Part shown: in pieces, positions 8,384 to 17,559 of the stretch | Layout of the letters: the number at the start of each line of letters is the position of its first letter | How positions within the stretch are numbered: position 1 is the stretch's first letter | Source of the DNA: Corynebacterium zhongnanshanii | GTDB taxonomy: Bacteria > Actinomycetota > Actinomycetes > Mycobacteriales > Mycobacteriaceae | NCBI RefSeq assembly: GCF_014490575.1 | Contig: NZ_CP061033.1 | Coordinates: forward strand, 248,001 to 312,000 | Length of the DNA stretch: 64,000 nt | Direction of reading: 5' to 3' | Notes under the pieces: model-generated | What the model was told of the DNA's origin: nothing | What the model saw: the letters and a program-made list of their open reading frames with translations, nothing else | Database searches by the model: none | Program-made: the position numbers and the translations under genes

Positions 8384-8416
8384 GTTGAGTGGAATAGACT
8401 CAAGGGCATCAAGGTT
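8384..8416 (+). promoter_or_regulatory. HAIR (HspR) element overlapping a SigH-type promoter
   Basis: GTTGAGT-N7-ACTCAAG at 8384-8404 matches the actinobacterial HAIR inverted repeat (CTTGAGT-N7-ACTCAAG) recognised by HspR, with one mismatch. Overlapping it is GGAATA (8391-8396), then 17 bases, then GTT (8414-8416), which resembles the SigH consensus GGAAT/C-N-GTT. Together they would give HspR repression plus heat or oxidative induction of clpB. Confidence 0.75.
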
Positions 8417-8474
8417 GAGCCTAGTGAACGCAAGGTTGAATGTTCAGATTCACCGTTACTAAGGAGGACTCACA

Positions 8475-11072
8475 ATGTCGAACTTCACTCCTACCACTAA
8501 AACCCGCGAGGCAATGCAGGTCGCGCTGCGCAACGCCGTCGCGCAAGGAAACCCGGACATCCGCCCGGCACACCTCCTCGTGGCCCTTCTGGAACAAGAA
8601 GACTCCATCGCACAACCCGTGCTCCAAGCCGCCGGGGTGGACCCCGACGACGTGCTCTCCGCCGCGCGCGGAATCGTCAACGGATTTCCCACCGCCTCCG
8701 GCTCCAACATGGCCAACCCCAACTTCAACCGGGACGCCGTCAATGCGTTGAACGCCGGGCAGGAGCTGGCCGACCAGCTGGGGGACTCGTTTGTCTCCAC
8801 TGAGGTGCTGCTGGCAGGAATCGCCAAGGGTAACGACCCCGCGGCAAAGCTCCTCCAGGACCGCGGCGCCACCACCGAGGCTCTGAAGAGCGCCTTCCAA
8901 TCCGTGCGCGGTAACCGCAAGGTCACCTCCGAGGAGCCCGAAGGGCAATTCCAAGCCCTGGACAAGTACTCCACGGACCTCACCGCACGAGCGCGCGAAG
9001 GCAAGATCGACCCAGTGATCGGCCGCGACCAGGAAATCCGTCGCGTGGTCCAGGTGCTGTCTCGTCGAACCAAGAACAACCCCGTCCTCATCGGTGAGCC
9101 CGGCGTGGGTAAAACCGCCATCGTGGAGGGCCTGGCCCGCCGCATCGTGGCCGGCGACGTTCCGGAATCGCTGCGCGGCAAGCGCTTGATCAGCCTGGAC
9201 CTTGGCTCCATGATCGCCGGCGCCAAGTACCGCGGCGAGTTTGAGGAGCGCCTGAAGGCCGTCCTGGACGAGATCAAGGAAGCCGACGGCGAGATCGTCA
9301 CCTTCATCGACGAGCTCCACACCATCGTTGGAGCAGGCGCCGGCGGCGACTCTGCCATGGACGCCGGCAACATGATCAAGCCCCTCCTCGCCCGAGGTGA
9401 GCTGCGCCTCGTCGGCGCCACCACCCTGGACGAATACCGCAAGTACATCGAAAAGGACCCCGCCCTAGAACGCCGATTCCAGCAGGTCTACGTGGGCGAG
9501 CCCACAGTGGAAGACACCATCGGCATCCTGCGCGGCCTGAAGGAACGCTACGAGGTTCACCACGGCGTGCGCATCCAGGATTCCGCCCTGGTCGCCGCAG
9601 CCACCCTGTCCGATCGCTACATCACCTCCCGTTTCCTGCCAGACAAGGCCATTGACCTGGTCGACGAGGCGGCGTCGAGATTACGCATGGAAATTGACTC
9701 CCGTCCGGAGGAAATCGACGACGTGGAGCGTGTGGTGCGTCGCCTCGAGATTGAGGAGATGGCGCTGTCCAAGGAGACGGACGTTGCCTCTCGCGATCGG
9801 CTGGAACTGCTGCAGGCGGAGCTGGCCGACGAGCGGGAAAAGCTGGCTGGCTTGACCGCCCGCTGGGAAGTCGAAAAGGGAAGCATCGATAACCTCCGCG
9901 AGCTGAAGGAGGAGCTGGACAACCTCAATCGCGAATCCGAAATTGCTGAGCGTGAAGGAAACTTCGCCAAGGTCGCCGAGCTGCGCTACGGCCGCATTCC
10001 CGACGTGGAAAAGAAGCTGAAGGAAGCCGAAGACGTGGTCGCCACGCAGGAGGACATGATGCTGACCGAGGAGGTGTCCCCGGACACGGTCGCCGAAGTG
10101 GTGTCCGCCTGGACGGGAGTTCCGGCCGGCAAGATGCTGCAAGGAGAGACCGAAAAGCTCCTGCAGATGGAGAACATCCTGGCTGGTCGCGTGGTCGGGC
10201 AGGAGGATGCGGTGAATGCCGTATCCGACGCCGTCCGCCGCGCCCGCGCCGGCGTGGCCGACCCCAACCGGCCCACCGGATCCTTCCTGTTCCTTGGCCC
10301 GACGGGCGTGGGCAAGACCGAACTCGCCAAGGGCCTGGCCGAGTTCCTCTTCGACGACGAAACCGCCATGATCCGCATCGACATGTCCGAATACGGCGAG
10401 AAGCACAGCGTGGCGCGCCTGGTGGGTGCCCCTCCGGGATATGTGGGATACGACGCCGGCGGTCAGCTGACCGAGGCCGTACGACGACGCCCCTACAGCG
10501 TGGTGTTGTTCGACGAGGTGGAAAAGGCGCACCAGGATGTGTTCGACATTCTCCTGCAGGTGCTGGACGAAGGTCGCCTCACCGACGGCCAGGGACGGAC
10601 AGTGGATTTCCGCAACACCATCCTGATCCTCACATCCAACCTGGGTGCCGGTGGCACACAGGAGCAGGTCATGGATGCCGTGAAGCGCCACTTCAAGCCA
10701 GAGTTCATCAACCGTCTGGACGACGTGCTGATCTTCGACGCGCTCAACGAATCCCAGCTGGAGGCCATCGTGGACATTCAGCTGAAGGGATTGGCGCAGC
10801 GGCTGGCTGGCCGGCGTCTTGACCTGGACGTATCCCCGGAGGCCAAGACGTGGCTTGCCGAGCGCGGATACGATCCGGCCTATGGTGCGCGCCCTTTGCG
10901 TCGTCTGATTCAAAAGGCAATCGGCGATCGTTTGGCGAAGCTGCTGCTGGCCGGTGAGATTCGCGACGGCGACACGGTCCGTGTGGACGCTACGGCGGTC
11001 AGCGGCGGTGCCGATGACGGAGCAACCCAGCTGGACATCTACGGGGTCACGCCCGAGGATGCCGAGGCCTAG
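8475..11072 (+). CDS. clpB: ATP-dependent disaggregase ClpB
   Basis: An 865-residue Hsp100 chaperone that threads aggregated proteins through a hexameric pore together with DnaK. The domains are in standard order. The N-terminal Clp repeat starts [21 protein letters not shown]1 has Walker [12 protein letters not shown] and VTFIDELHT. The coiled-coil middle domain covers roughly 400-530. NBD2 has Walker [12 protein letters not shown] and [11 protein letters not shown], and the C-terminal domain includes [14 protein letters not shown]. The M domain separates ClpB from ClpC/ClpA. Start is supported by AAGGAGGA at 8461-8468. Regulation by HspR and SigH is predicted from the upstream element. Confidence 0.96.
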   Translation: MSNFTPTTKTREAMQVALRNAVAQGNPDIRPAHLLVALLEQEDSIAQPVLQAAGVDPDDVLSAARGIVNGFPTASGSNMANPNFNRDAVNALNAGQELADQLGDSFVSTEVLLAGIAKGNDPAAKLLQDRGATTEALKSAFQSVRGNRKVTSEEPEGQFQALDKYSTDLTARAREGKIDPVIGRDQEIRRVVQVLSRRTKNNPVLIGEPGVGKTAIVEGLARRIVAGDVPESLRGKRLISLDLGSMIAGAKYRGEFEERLKAVLDEIKEADGEIVTFIDELHTIVGAGAGGDSAMDAGNMIKPLLARGELRLVGATTLDEYRKYIEKDPALERRFQQVYVGEPTVEDTIGILRGLKERYEVHHGVRIQDSALVAAATLSDRYITSRFLPDKAIDLVDEAASRLRMEIDSRPEEIDDVERVVRRLEIEEMALSKETDVASRDRLELLQAELADEREKLAGLTARWEVEKGSIDNLRELKEELDNLNRESEIAEREGNFAKVAELRYGRIPDVEKKLKEAEDVVATQEDMMLTEEVSPDTVAEVVSAWTGVPAGKMLQGETEKLLQMENILAGRVVGQEDAVNAVSDAVRRARAGVADPNRPTGSFLFLGPTGVGKTELAKGLAEFLFDDETAMIRIDMSEYGEKHSVARLVGAPPGYVGYDAGGQLTEAVRRRPYSVVLFDEVEKAHQDVFDILLQVLDEGRLTDGQGRTVDFRNTILILTSNLGAGGTQEQVMDAVKRHFKPEFINRLDDVLIFDALNESQLEAIVDIQLKGLAQRLAGRRLDLDVSPEAKTWLAERGYDPAYGARPLRRLIQKAIGDRLAKLLLAGEIRDGDTVRVDATAVSGGADDGATQLDIYGVTPEDAEA

Positions 11073-11088
11073 GGGCCCGAGGAGCGGC

Positions 11089-11490
11089 CTAGAGAAATTG
11101 CGTGAGCCGGTGGTTGAATGGATCCACCGGCTGCTTCGCTTTCGGCAGCTTGTCCACAACGCACAAGTAAGAATCAGTAATCAGATCCTTCACTAACTCC
11201 GGACTGATGCCGGGGCCGGCCACCACGCTATTCCAATGCGTCTTGTTCATGTGGTACCCAGGGGTGATCTCTTCATGCTGCTGCCGGAGGCTCACGCCTT
11301 CGTCCGGGATCGCTTTCAGAATGATCATCTGCGTACGCGCCGGATTAAAGTGTGGGTGGGCGCGGATCATGAAAATCTTGCCGCGAACCCGATAGGCATC
11401 CCAACCCTCGCCGAAAGGCTGATCACGAGAAGTTGCCGGCAACTCCAGCGCGTGCTGGTGAGAAACGCTGACGAGTTCTTCGGGAGTCAT
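11089..11490 (-). CDS. MmcQ/YjbR family protein
   Basis: A 133-residue protein of the MmcQ/YjbR family, a small alpha/beta fold (CyaY-like) of uncertain biochemical role. The family pattern is visible in the N-terminal helix, in KIFMIRAHPHF, in the ITPGYHMNKTHWNSVVAG block (the most conserved part) and in the C-terminal ELVKDLITDSYLCVVDKLPK helix. It is convergent with clpB, with 16 bases between the stops. There is no signal peptide or membrane segment. Proposed DNA-binding activity for some members is weakly supported, so none is claimed. Confidence 0.85.
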   Translation of the reverse strand: MTPEELVSVSHQHALELPATSRDQPFGEGWDAYRVRGKIFMIRAHPHFNPARTQMIILKAIPDEGVSLRQQHEEITPGYHMNKTHWNSVVAGPGISPELVKDLITDSYLCVVDKLPKAKQPVDPFNHRLTQFL

Positions 11491-11909
11491 GGCCCAAGTG
11501 TAAAAGAATCGGTGGAGGATGTGTCCTTGGGTGGCGCTTTATCTGGTGTCTTAGCCGGTGTCTCAGCTGGGTGCGAAAGGAGAGTAGAAGGGATACGGAA
11601 GGAGATGGGAAGAGGACGAGGAAGGGTAGGGGAGATACCCCCGTTGATGTACGGGGTGGACTGCCGTATCCAGCACTATTGGGTTCAAATAAGTTCTGTG
11701 AAAATACTTAGCCGGGCGTCGAACGGGTGAAGCAGCACATCGACATGATGACGCACCTCACAATTGTCTGTAATTTGTGGGGTGTGCCATATAACTGCTG
11801 AAGTGGGCGGCTGATAAGTACCATCGCACACACGCGAGCGTGGTGCAGCGCGCAACTCCACGCAGGTCAACACGTGGCGCTGAACCATCACAGAAAGGCT
11901 TGATCGCAG
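11491..11909. other. 419-base intergenic region upstream of the aldehyde dehydrogenase gene
   Basis: No convincing gene is seen. From 11577 to 11637 the plus strand is strongly purine-rich. CCCCGT-6-ACGGGG (11639-11656) is a short inverted repeat. A longer inverted repeat spans 11754-11784 (CACctCACAATT ... AATTTGTGgggTG) about 125 bases before the start codon. It includes TGTGGGGTG, which resembles the C4/G4 boxes bound by RamA at C. glutamicum ald. Both are candidate operators only. Confidence 0.35.
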
Positions 11910-13430
11910 ATGACTGTTTACGCAGACCCAGGAACCAACGGCTCGCTTATTACCTTCAAGGAGCGCTACGAAAACTTCATCGGAGGCCAGTGGGTGCCTC
12001 CCGTTGACGGCGAATACATGGACAACGTATCCCCCATCAACGGACAGAAGTTCTGCGAAGTACCGCGCTCCAAGGCAGCGGACATCGAACTAGCCATCGA
12101 CGCCGCCGAAAAGGCAGCGCCAGGCTGGGGCAAAACCAGCGTCCAAGACCGCTCCAACGTCCTGCTGAAGATCGCTGACATCCTGGAACAGAACCTCGAG
12201 ATGCTCGCCGTGGCAGAGACCTGGGACAACGGCAAGGCAGTCCGTGAAACCCTGGCAGCAGACCTCCCACTGGCCGTGGACCACTTCCGCTACTACGCAG
12301 GTGCCCTGCGCGCGCAGGAAGACCGCACCTCCCAGATCAACGAAGACCTGGTCGCCTACCACTTCCACGAGCCACTGGGAGTGGTCGGCCAGATCATCCC
12401 ATGGAACTTCCCCATCCTCATGGCCGCATGGAAGATCGCCCCAGCGCTGGCCGCCGGAAACGCCATTGTCCTGAAGCCCGCCGAGCAGACCCCAGCATCC
12501 ATCCTGGTGCTCGTGGAGCTCATCCAGGAGGTGCTGCCAGAAGGTGTGCTGAACATCGTCAACGGCCTCGGAACCGAAGCCGGTGCAGCACTGACGGCCA
12601 CCGACCGCATCGCAAAGATCGCCTTCACCGGATCCACCGAAGTCGGAAAGATCATCAACAAAGCCGTGGCTGAGAAGCTGATCCCCGTCACCCTGGAGCT
12701 GGGCGGCAAGTCCCCATCCGTGTTCTTCGCAGACATCATGGACAAGGACGATGACTTCCGCGAAAAGTGCGTGGAGGGCCTGGCCATGTTCGCCCTGAAC
12801 CAGGGCGAAATCTGCACCTGCCCATCCCGCGCACTGGTCCACGAGGACATCGCCGAGGAGTTCCTGGCTCTGGCCATCGAGCGCGTGAAGAACATCAAGG
12901 TGGGCAACCCACTGGACACCGACGTGATGATGGGCGCACAGGCATCCCAGGAGCAGATGGACAAGATCACCGGCTACCTGAAGTCCGGCCCAGAAGAAGG
13001 CGCAGAGGTCCTGACCGGCGGAAACGTCAACCAGATCGACGGCCGCGATGGAGGTTTCTACATCGAGCCAACGATCTTCAAGGGCCACAACAAGATGCGC
13101 CTGTTCCAGGAGGAAATCTTCGGCCCCGTGCTCGCCGTGACCACCTTCAAGACCTTCGAAGAAGCCATGGAGATCGCCAACGACACCGAGTACGGCCTCG
13201 GCGCCGGCGTATGGTCCCGTGACGGACGCACCGCCTACAAGGCAGGCCGCGAAATTCAGTCCGGTCGCGTGTGGGTCAACAACTACCACCAGTACCCAGC
13301 TCACGCAGCCTTCGGAGGCTACAAGAAGTCCGGCCTGGGCCGCGAGACCCACCTAATGATGCTGGACCATTACCAGCAGACCAAGAACCTGTTGTGGTCC
13401 TACGACGAGAAGCCCATGGGCTTCTACTGA
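11910..13430 (+). CDS. ald: NAD-dependent aldehyde dehydrogenase (acetaldehyde type)
   Basis: A 506-residue aldehyde dehydrogenase of the ExaC/AldB group, oxidising short aldehydes such as acetaldehyde to acids. Visible landmarks are [16 protein letters not shown] (cofactor pocket), FTGSTEVGK, the catalytic glutamate in LELGGKSP and the nucleophilic cysteine in [18 protein letters not shown]. The EICTCPSR variant is typical of this subgroup. The C-terminal motif [21 protein letters not shown] is also characteristic. Codon usage is strongly biased, suggesting high expression. It is monocistronic, ending in the strong hairpin at 13446-13479. The corynebacterial ald name fits, but substrate range is not proven. 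Confidence 0.93.
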   Translation: MTVYADPGTNGSLITFKERYENFIGGQWVPPVDGEYMDNVSPINGQKFCEVPRSKAADIELAIDAAEKAAPGWGKTSVQDRSNVLLKIADILEQNLEMLAVAETWDNGKAVRETLAADLPLAVDHFRYYAGALRAQEDRTSQINEDLVAYHFHEPLGVVGQIIPWNFPILMAAWKIAPALAAGNAIVLKPAEQTPASILVLVELIQEVLPEGVLNIVNGLGTEAGAALTATDRIAKIAFTGSTEVGKIINKAVAEKLIPVTLELGGKSPSVFFADIMDKDDDFREKCVEGLAMFALNQGEICTCPSRALVHEDIAEEFLALAIERVKNIKVGNPLDTDVMMGAQASQEQMDKITGYLKSGPEEGAEVLTGGNVNQIDGRDGGFYIEPTIFKGHNKMRLFQEEIFGPVLAVTTFKTFEEAMEIANDTEYGLGAGVWSRDGRTAYKAGREIQSGRVWVNNYHQYPAHAAFGGYKKSGLGRETHLMMLDHYQQTKNLLWSYDEKPMGFY

Positions 13431-13445
13431 TCCAGATAGGGGTTG

Positions 13446-13479
13446 GCACGCGAGCGGCTCTCGGGAGCTGCTCGCGTGC
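13446..13479 (+). terminator. Strong hairpin after ald
   Basis: GCACGCGAGCGGCTC pairs with GAGCTGCTCGCGTGC across a TCGG tetraloop, a 15-bp stem with one G-U pair. It starts 15 bases after the ald stop. No T-run follows, so it may act as a non-canonical terminator or a 3' stabiliser. Confidence 0.65.
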
Positions 13480-13713
13480 AGGCCGCGCCTGCGGTGTGGC
13501 GTGCGTGAGCAGCCGTGCAGGCGGAGATCCGGATGCGGGGAGAGGGGCGTGGGGGAGTGAGGTTGGGCGTCGGATAAAAATCGAACAACGCACAGCGAAG
13601 ATGATGAATGTAGGGGCGGGACAGTAGTATCGGGGTCGGCAACGAACCAGGCGGCGCGGGCGCACGACACACAGACGTGCTGGCGCTACAGAGCAGAAAG
13701 CGACAAGACCATC

Positions 13714-15126
13714 ATGGGTGACTCTGAATACACCGCATTTACCCTCATGACGGACATTGGATTGATCTCCATCCTCATGATCATCGGTACCTTCATGAGG
13801 CGCCACTTCACATGGTTCCGCAACCTACTCATTCCGTCACCCATCATCGCGGGACTGCTCGGGCTGCTGCTGGGGCCAGAGGTGCTGGGTATCATGCCTT
13901 TCTCCAACGCGCTCGGCGATTACTCCACCCTGCTGATCGCCATCGTGTTCGCCTCCATGCCGTACTCCATGAGCTTCCAATCCGGTGACATGAAGAAGGC
14001 CCGCAACATGTGGGCCTACTCCACCTCCATGTTCCTGGGGCAATGGGCCATCTTCATCCTGCTCGGAATCTTCCTGTTCAAGCCACTGTTCGGCACGGAA
14101 GACTGGTTCGGCATGATGCTGCCCGTCGGATTCGTGGGAGGCTTCGGCACCGCAGCGGCCGTGGGAGGCGCGCTCGACGGAGTGGGTGCGGACGCCGCCA
14201 TGTCCCTTGGCTTCATGTCCGCCACGGTCGGAACGCTCGCTGCGATTGTGGGCGGAATCATCTTCGCCAACTGGGGCATCAAATCCGGCCGCGCCAACAC
14301 GCTGCCGAAAGAACTGCCCTGGGAGCTGCTCTCCGGAGCCATCGAAGACCCGAAGAAGCAACCCTCCATCGGCAAGGCAACCACCAACCCTTCCTCCATT
14401 GAGCCACTGGCCCTGCACCTCGGGTTCATCATGATGACCGTGATGTTTGCCTACTTCATCCAGCAGGCCATCCAACACCAATTCCCCAACGTATCCATCC
14501 CGCTGTTCGCACTGGCCTTCGTGGTCGGAATCCTTGGAGTGCTAGGGCTCAAGGTCATCAAGCGGCCCGAGTACCTGAACCCACAGACCGTGAAATCCAT
14601 CTCCGGTGGATCCACCGACTACCTGATCGCCTTCGGTGTGGCCTCCATCGTCCCCTCGGCTATTGCCTCCTACTGGCTGCCGCTGCTGGTGCTGTTCCTC
14701 CTGGGACTGGCGTACTGCTTCGTGTTCTTCCGCTACATCTCCCCACTCTTCTTCGGAGAAAAGTGGCTGGAACGCGGCGTGTTCGGCTGGGGCTGGGCCA
14801 CCGCCGCGGTTGCCACGGGTATCGCCCTGCTGAAGATCGTGGATCCCGACCTGAAATCCGGTACCCTCAACGACTATGGCGTGGCCTATGTGGGATTCGC
14901 CCCCTTCGAAATCGGTATGACGATCCTGGCGCCCATCGCGGTGGTGTCCGGATTCACGTTCGGCCTGGGAGGAGCGGCGCTCGTGGCCGGGGTGGGAATC
15001 TTCCTGTTCCCGATCCTCTCGGGATGGCTGCCGAAGCAAGGCGGGAAACAGGGCGGTCAATCGTCCGGACAACAGGCCGGAGCTGGACAACAGTCGAGAA
15101 AACAGGCTGGAGAGCAGCCGAGATAA
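13714..15126 (+). CDS. Sodium/glutamate symporter family protein (GltS-like)
   Basis: A 470-residue polytopic membrane protein of the GltS (ESS) family, predicted to import glutamate or a related anion with Na+. It has about ten hydrophobic segments. IPSPIIAGLLGLLLGPEVLGI is conserved, as is a glycine-rich loop GFVGGFGTAAAVGGALDGVG. A repeated second half begins near FALAFVVGILGVLGLKV. The C-terminus ends in a Gly/Gln/Lys-rich hydrophilic tail of ~30 residues (GGKQGGQSSGQQAGAG), not part of the transporter fold. The ribosome binding site is weak. Monocistronic between ald and the rhodanese gene. Glutamate specificity is inferred from family only. Confidence 0.82.
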   Translation: MGDSEYTAFTLMTDIGLISILMIIGTFMRRHFTWFRNLLIPSPIIAGLLGLLLGPEVLGIMPFSNALGDYSTLLIAIVFASMPYSMSFQSGDMKKARNMWAYSTSMFLGQWAIFILLGIFLFKPLFGTEDWFGMMLPVGFVGGFGTAAAVGGALDGVGADAAMSLGFMSATVGTLAAIVGGIIFANWGIKSGRANTLPKELPWELLSGAIEDPKKQPSIGKATTNPSSIEPLALHLGFIMMTVMFAYFIQQAIQHQFPNVSIPLFALAFVVGILGVLGLKVIKRPEYLNPQTVKSISGGSTDYLIAFGVASIVPSAIASYWLPLLVLFLLGLAYCFVFFRYISPLFFGEKWLERGVFGWGWATAAVATGIALLKIVDPDLKSGTLNDYGVAYVGFAPFEIGMTILAPIAVVSGFTFGLGGAALVAGVGIFLFPILSGWLPKQGGKQGGQSSGQQAGAGQQSRKQAGEQPR

Positions 15127-15207
15127 CTGCCGAGAAAACAGGCTACGAAGCCATGAGTTGATGGCAGCAGTACCGCGGCGAGGTGATGAGGACCGCGCCG
15201 CGACCAC

Positions 15208-15240
15208 ACTGCGATCAGACTGCGATCACACTGCAATGAC
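15208..15240 (+). repeat. Three 11-bp direct repeats
   Basis: ACTGCGATCAG, ACTGCGATCAC and ACTGCAATGAC lie end to end, 38 bases before the rhodanese start codon. An 11-bp period resembles binding sites of OmpR/PhoP-type response regulators, but this may equally be a slipped-strand micro-repeat. Confidence 0.6.
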
Positions 15241-15278
15241 CGCGCACGGATAAGCCAACAAGGATAAGCTAAGCCACT

Positions 15279-16139
15279 ATGAGCACCAGCACCACCAACC
15301 CCTCCACCCCATTCATCACCGGCACCGAGCTATACCACCACTTCCAGCATGGCCAGCGCATGACGATCATCGACTCCCACTGGGCCAAAACCGAAAACAG
15401 TGCCTGGGAAGCCTACGTCACCCAACACATCCCCGGTGCAATGTTCTGCAACCCCCTGCGACACCTCGCCGGAATCCCCTCACGACAACACGGCCGCAAC
15501 CCCATCCCCGACGTCAACGACCTGCAACGCTACCTCGACGACTGGGGAGTGATGACAGACCGACCCACCTACATCTACGACACAGGTGCCAACCTCTACG
15601 CCGCCCGCGCCTGGTGGATCCTACGCTGGGCCGGAGTGAACAACGTGAGCATCCTCAACGGAGGAACCGGAGAATGGCAAGCCGCCGGCGGCGACGTCGC
15701 CGGCGGCATTGGCGCCCTGCGCGGACGCGGAGATGTCACCGTCACACCGGGATCCATGCCCACACTCGAGATTGATGAGATCGAAGACTGGCTCGCCCAA
15801 GGAAAAATGCTGGTCGACAACCGCGACGAAGCGCGCTTCAAAGGACTCAAAGAAAACGTTGACCACCAAGCAGGGCACATCCCCGGAGCCGTAAACATCC
15901 CCACGGACGTTCTGCAAGAATCCAACGGACGCGTGCTTCCAGCGGAGCGGGTGAGGAAGATTTTGGGTGAGCTTGGCGTCGAAGAAAATACGGAGATCGC
16001 AGTGTATTCCGGATCGGGCGTGCATTCGTCCCTGTTTATCGCGGCGATGGAGGCTGCGGGGTTGCCGGCGCCGCGGCACTATGTGGGCGGTTGGTCGCAG
16101 TGGTCGTCGGATGCGAAGCGGCCGATCGAGCGAGGCTGA
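15279..16139 (+). CDS. SseA-like two-domain rhodanese lacking the catalytic cysteine
   Basis: A 286-residue protein with two rhodanese domains in the thiosulfate/mercaptopyruvate sulfurtransferase arrangement. The N-terminal inactive domain has DSHWAK and YDTGANLYAARAWWILRWAG. The C-terminal domain includes DNRDEARFKGLKE and GHIPGAVNIPTD. The active-site loop, normally C-G-S-G-V, reads SGSGVHS, with Ser244 (TCC, 16008-16010) in place of the nucleophilic cysteine. The only cysteine in the protein is Cys57, outside both loops. Sulfur transfer by the usual persulfide mechanism is therefore not expected. Either the protein has another role, or the substitution is a local loss. Single gene, convergent with the nuclease-like gene. 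Confidence 0.85.
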   Translation: MSTSTTNPSTPFITGTELYHHFQHGQRMTIIDSHWAKTENSAWEAYVTQHIPGAMFCNPLRHLAGIPSRQHGRNPIPDVNDLQRYLDDWGVMTDRPTYIYDTGANLYAARAWWILRWAGVNNVSILNGGTGEWQAAGGDVAGGIGALRGRGDVTVTPGSMPTLEIDEIEDWLAQGKMLVDNRDEARFKGLKENVDHQAGHIPGAVNIPTDVLQESNGRVLPAERVRKILGELGVEENTEIAVYSGSGVHSSLFIAAMEAAGLPAPRHYVGGWSQWSSDAKRPIERG

Positions 16140-16154
16140 TCCTCCCCGGTTTGT

Positions 16155-16218
16155 ACAAATTGTTCGACCAAAACGCCAAAATTGGGTCGAAAAATGGAGT
16201 TTTAGTCGAACAATTTGT
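16155..16218. repeat. 62-64 nt palindromic repeat, copy 1
   Basis: An imperfect hairpin with ends ACAAATTGTTCGAC / GTCGAACAATTTGT (14 bp perfect) and inner paired blocks around a CG-rich loop. It lies between the convergent rhodanese and nuclease-like genes and supplies the last codons and stop of the latter. It probably works as a bidirectional terminator. Confidence 0.85.
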
Positions 16219-17506
16219 GGTGGGGTGTGAAGAGAGGGAAGGCCTGCATGAACTCGCCGAACGAACGAAGCGCGGGCGCCGTGACCCGGTACTCCCTCAT
16301 CCCAAAACTGCGCAACACAGAAGAAATATAGTGATCCTTATCGCGCTGCTCACGGGTTAGGTGATGGGAACCGTCGTACTGAAAGGCGAGCACGTGCGCC
16401 GCCATGGACTCCCACGCGAACGACGTCAGCTCGATCCCCTCCGCCCGAACGGTCTGCGCCCATCGCTCATCCACCACCAGCACATCAACCGTGGTGACCA
16501 GCATGCCGCCACTGAACACGGGAACCTGAGTCAGGCACAGCAGGCCCTTGTCTCGGACAGCGTGGGCAACCATCAGCCGCAGAATCGTCTCCGGCGGCGA
16601 CTCCGCCCCAGAACAGGACACATCCATCACCTTTCGAAACAGATTCTGATTGCAATGGCCATGAATGGGAGCATTGGTGCCCTCGCCCGGAGGCAAGAGA
16701 GTATGTTGTGCCAGATGAATCACCGCATCCGCCAGCTGGACCTGCCTAATAAGAGTGCTGCTCATGTCCGGAATCCGAGGCACAGGCCACCGCAGAATCT
16801 CCACCTCCGGGGCGTGCCTTTCCAAACTCGATAAACACCCGGCCAACGCAATAGATAAAGGGACAGCCTTCAACTCCGGAAAAGCTGGATCCGGGTGGAC
16901 GTGGTGAAGAGGGAGGCTACGAGGGCGTCGACGTCGAAGCCCCAACCATTTCTCAGCCCCATGCCCAACCCGTTGGGAAGACCAAGTAGTGAAGAACATC
17001 GTGGGCTGATGATCAACGAAATATTTGAGGCCATGGAGGGCTAGTGAAGAAAAATGACTGGCCGTGGCGCTGGGATTGGAGAGGAAATAAGCCCGAGCTC
17101 GGGAGACTGGGTCTAAGTCTGCGCTGCCGAGTGCGTGAGGGGTGGTGGCTGGATGAGGCTGGGTGCTGCGAGAGCAGGGGTTGGAAGAGTGGGGGTTGGA
17201 AGAGTGGGCAATCGGAGAATGAGGGTTGGAAGAGTGGGGGAGCACCTCGCGGGGGATCCAAACTCCATGGACAACCTGAAGGAATTGAGGATTACGCTCC
17301 GGGTGGTGGATGTTGTGGAGGCGCGCCAAGTCTGCGCTGGTTATAGGCAATATTGTTGGGAGTGGCGCGGTGTGAATGCGGCGGAGGTTGTTCCGCTCGT
17401 GTTGGGGTGGTCGGTGCGAAGCTGCATGCGGTCGATAGTGCGGCTTGCCGTGTCGCGGTTGCTGCGGCGGCTGCTGTGGTGATGGTAGCTGCGGACGTGT
17501 GTTCAT
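16202..17506 (-). CDS. Nuclease-like protein (DUF559/VSR-type fold suspected) with SSNP repeats
   Basis: About 434 residues, not assigned to a named family with certainty. The C-terminal ~120 residues resemble the VSR/DUF559 PD-(D/E)XK fold. They show PPETILRLMVAHA, a beta-hairpin with VTTVDVLVVDERW, then VLAFQYDGSHHLTREQRDKD and FGMREYRVT. The N-terminal part (ITSADLARLHNI to GVWIPREVL) resembles the winged-helix domain of AbiEi-type antitoxins. Between residues ~95 and 135 are repeats (HSSNPHSP, HSSNPHSSNP). The ATG at 17506 is a tentative start because the frame stays open upstream into palindrome copy 2. The last residues KLFD and the stop come from palindrome copy 1. A DnaA-box array lies in the promoter region. 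Confidence 0.6.
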   Translation of the reverse strand: MNTRPQLPSPQQPPQQPRHGKPHYRPHAASHRPPQHERNNLRRIHTAPLPTILPITSADLARLHNIHHPERNPQFLQVVHGVWIPREVLPHSSNPHSPIAHSSNPHSSNPCSRSTQPHPATTPHALGSADLDPVSRARAYFLSNPSATASHFSSLALHGLKYFVDHQPTMFFTTWSSQRVGHGAEKWLGLRRRRPRSLPLHHVHPDPAFPELKAVPLSIALAGCLSSLERHAPEVEILRWPVPRIPDMSSTLIRQVQLADAVIHLAQHTLLPPGEGTNAPIHGHCNQNLFRKVMDVSCSGAESPPETILRLMVAHAVRDKGLLCLTQVPVFSGGMLVTTVDVLVVDERWAQTVRAEGIELTSFAWESMAAHVLAFQYDGSHHLTREQRDKDHYISSVLRSFGMREYRVTAPALRSFGEFMQAFPLFTPHHKLFD

Positions 17507-17559
17507 AGGTTGAACAATTGCACGAAGTTTACCTAAGGGGAAGAAGAAGTTTTCGAGCC

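Noticed and set aside
12090-13352. A ~420-codon minus-strand open frame opposite the aldehyde dehydrogenase gene
   Set aside because: It lies entirely within a gene of strong codon bias and has no family features or ribosome binding site.
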